NCBI RefSeq assembly: GCF_041380365.1
Contig: NZ_CP159981.1
Span: 1,240,001 to 1,304,000, forward strand
DNA: 64,000 nt
Reading direction: 5' to 3'
From: Buchananella sp. 14KM1171
GTDB taxonomy: Bacteria; Actinomycetota; Actinomycetes; Actinomycetales; Actinomycetaceae
Part shown: positions 62,160 to 64,000 of the stretch, piece after piece
Layout: each line of letters starts with the position of its first letter
Position numbering within the stretch: position 1 is the stretch's first letter
Notes under the pieces: model-generated
Told to the model about the DNA's origin: nothing
Databases searched by the model: none
The model's input: the letters and a program-made list of their open reading frames with translations, nothing else
Program-made: the position numbers and the translations under genes

Positions 62160-64000
62160 CTAGGCCGGCAGGGCGGCGCGCAGGCGCAGCGAGTTGCTCA
62201 CCACCAGCACGGATGAGAATGCCATCGCCAGGGCGGCGATCATCGGGTTGAGCCAGCCGAACGCGGCCAGGGGGATGGCGGCCACGTTGTAGAAGAAGGC
62301 CCAAAAGAGGTTCTGCTTGATGGTGCGCAGCGTGGCGCGCGCCAGGCGGATCGCTGCGGGAACCGCCAGCAGGTCCGTGCGCACCAGCGTGACGTCCGCG
62401 GCGGCGATCGCCACGTCGGTGCCGGTGCCCAGGGCGATACCCAGGCCGCGCTTGCCGGCGGCGGCAAGCGCGGCCGCGTCGTTCACGCCGTCGCCCACCA
62501 TGCCCACGGTGGCGCCCGAGCGCTGGAGCTCCTCCACGATGGCCAGCTTGTCTGCCGGCAGCACGCCGGCGCGCACGTTTTCTATGCCGACCTGTTGGGC
62601 CACGAACTGGGCGCTGGCCGGGTTGTCGCCGGTGACCAGCCACGGGGTCAGCCCCAGCGCCTTCAGTTCCGCCACGGCCTGCGCGGCCTCGGGCTTGAGC
62701 GGGTCGCGCAGCACCAGCAGGGCGCGGCTCTGCCCACCCCAGCCCACGGCCACCACCGTGGCGCCCTGGGCGGAGAGCTCCCGTGCCCGCCGCTCCCAGG
62801 CCGCCGCCTCATCCGCGTCCGCGCCGGCCGCATCCGCTGCGGCCCGGTCTGCGCCGTCCGTTCCGTCGGTCGCGCCGCCGCCGAGCTGCTGAGCCACCCA
62901 CTGCGGGCGTCCGACCGCAACCTCGGCCCCCTCGACGGTGGCGCGCACCCCGTAACCGGTGGAGGAGTTAAACGCGGCGACCGGCGGGAGCGCGCCGGCG
63001 CCAAGCCGCTCCGAGGCCTCCCGGGCGGCTTCGGCCACCGCCGCAGCGATGGGGTGCTCGGAGTTCGCCTCCACCGCGCCCGCCAGCCGCAGCGCGGTCA
63101 ACGCCTCGCCGTGGGCGGGGCCGGCGGCAACGTTGGCCAACCCCGCCAGCGGAAGCGGGGCCGCCCCCGGCGAGGCGGCCAGCACGGCCTCCACGCGCAT
63201 CCGGGCCTGGGTGAGCGTGCCGGTCTTGTCCAGCACCACCGTATCCAGCGCCCGCGTGGACTCCAGGATCTCCGGCCCCTTGATCAGGATGCCGCGCCGG
63301 GCGGCCGCAGAGGTGCCCACCAGCAGCGCCGTGGGCGTGGCCAGGCCCAGCGCGCACGGGCAGGCGATGATCAGCACCGCCACCCCGGCGGTGAACGCCG
63401 CCGTCAGGGACGGGCCCCACAGCCACCAAGCCCCGAAGGTGAGCAGGCTCAACGAGATCACCACCGGCACGAACACCGCGGAAATCCGGTCCGCCAGGCG
63501 CTGCACCGGCGCCTTGCCCGCCATCGCGTTCGTCACCAGCGCGCTGATCTGCGCCAGCGCCGTGTCCTGCCCCACCGCCGTGGCGCGCACCAGCAGCGCC
63601 CCGGAGGTGTTCAGCGTGGCGCCGGTGACCCGGTCGCCGGGGGCCACGTCCACAGGCACCGGCTCCCCGGTGAGCAGGGACTCGTCCAGGGCGGAGGTGC
63701 CGTCAACCACCACACCGTCCGTGGCGACCTTCTGGCCGGGGCGCACCAGGAAGTGGTCCCCCACCCGCAGCTGCTCCACCGGCACGCTCACGGTGGCGCG
63801 CGTGGTCAGGTCCGTGACCAGGTCCACCTCCTTCGCGCCCAGCTCCAGCAGTGCGCGCAGCGCGTCTCCGGCTTGGCGCCGGGAGCGGCCCTCCAGGAAC
63901 CGGCCCAGCAGCAGGAAGACGACGATCGCCGCAGCGCCCTCGAAGTAGAGCTCCGCGCCCATCGAGTGGGTGGAGTGGCGCGGCAGCAGCGTCATGGACA
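62160..64000 (-). CDS. copper-type P1B ATPase (5' end outside window)
   Basis: More than 612 residues, cut at the window end. CPC-type heavy-metal pump: ALDESLLTGEPVPV (actuator), IIACPCALGLATP (metal-binding CPC helix), VLDKTGTLTQ (phosphorylated Asp), and MVGDGVNDAAAL. The HP-motif position is EHPIAAAV (SEHPIAAAVAEAA). This suits Cu(I) export, with Ag(I) possible. An Asp/Ala/Gly-rich insert (about 30 residues) lies in the nucleotide-binding domain. The N-terminal metal-binding domain and first helices lie beyond base 64000. Converges toward the hairpin at 62120. Confidence 0.9.
   Translation of the reverse strand, partial: SMTLLPRHSTHSMGAELYFEGAAAIVVFLLLGRFLEGRSRRQAGDALRALLELGAKEVDLVTDLTTRATVSVPVEQLRVGDHFLVRPGQKVATDGVVVDGTSALDESLLTGEPVPVDVAPGDRVTGATLNTSGALLVRATAVGQDTALAQISALVTNAMAGKAPVQRLADRISAVFVPVVISLSLLTFGAWWLWGPSLTAAFTAGVAVLIIACPCALGLATPTALLVGTSAAARRGILIKGPEILESTRALDTVVLDKTGTLTQARMRVEAVLAASPGAAPLPLAGLANVAAGPAHGEALTALRLAGAVEANSEHPIAAAVAEAAREASERLGAGALPPVAAFNSSTGYGVRATVEGAEVAVGRPQWVAQQLGGGATDGTDGADRAAADAAGADADEAAAWERRARELSAQGATVVAVGWGGQSRALLVLRDPLKPEAAQAVAELKALGLTPWLVTGDNPASAQFVAQQVGIENVRAGVLPADKLAIVEELQRSGATVGMVGDGVNDAAALAAAGKRGLGIALGTGTDVAIAAADVTLVRTDLLAVPAAIRLARATLRTIKQNLFWAFFYNVAAIPLAAFGWLNPMIAALAMAFSSVLVVSNSLRLRAALPA

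Overview
The window is about 64 kb of GC-rich chromosome from an actinobacterium. The conserved order gyrA-gyrB-dciA-recF-dnaN-dnaA | rpmH-rnpA-yidD-yidC-jag-rsmG-parA-parB marks it as the replication-origin region. MurJ fused to a pseudokinase, a DUF6049 protein beside a Nudix hydrolase and CCA-adding enzyme, inositol-3-phosphate synthase and a cysteine-free bS18 point to Actinomycetales, perhaps Actinomycetaceae. That family assignment is inference from gene content only.

Layout. 0-2.3 kb: end of a 6-phospho-beta-glucosidase, an EamA exporter and a TM2 protein. 2.3-3.2 kb: a palindromic repeat and tRNA-Ala/tRNA-Ile. 3.2-13.6 kb: the leftward replication block (DUF3566, gyrA, gyrB, dciA, recF, dnaN, dnaA) with the probable oriC between dnaN and dnaA. 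14.0-19.9 kb: the rightward rpmH-to-parB block, with four parS sites inside parB and one just after it. 20.2-27.3 kb (leftward): cation/proton antiporter, CYTH protein, D-Ala-D-Ala ligase, PLP aminotransferase, and a lipoprotein with a glucuronyl C5-epimerase-like domain. 27.3-28.2 kb: a gene-free, repeat-rich stretch. 28.2-36.4 kb: trxA, trxB, murJ-pseudokinase, DUF6049 and Nudix. 36.4-38.0 kb: CCA tRNA nucleotidyltransferase.

38.2-43.6 kb is the most distinctive accessory unit: two paralogous multi-domain sensor histidine kinases flank one LuxR-type response regulator, in DNA visibly less GC-rich than its surroundings. A near-perfect palindrome lies just upstream. 43.8-48.1 kb holds inositol-3-phosphate synthase, a PadR regulator with no standard start codon, and a class A penicillin-binding protein. 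48.3-50.0 kb is rpsF-ssb-rpsR-rplI. 50.1-50.4 kb is a tandem array of the same repeat family seen near 2.6 and 28.0 kb. Then come a MATE exporter, a cluster of DnaA boxes in front of dnaB, dnaB, a secreted choice-of-anchor M / CWB2 surface protein with a possible Zur box, a large flippase-like membrane protein with a degenerate kinase domain, an unrecognised protein, and the 3' part of a copper P-type ATPase cut by the window end.

Most genes serve replication (dnaA, dnaN, recF, gyrase, dciA, dnaB, ssb), chromosome partition (parABS), translation and protein insertion (rpmH, rnpA, yidC/D, ribosomal proteins, CCA enzyme), cell-wall synthesis (ddl, murJ, PBP) and redox balance (trxAB). No prophage, insertion sequence or CRISPR array was seen. 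Novelty lies in the histidine-kinase pair, the parS-coded peptide in ParB, the dispersed palindromes, the DnaA-box cluster at dnaB and the epimerase-like lipoprotein.
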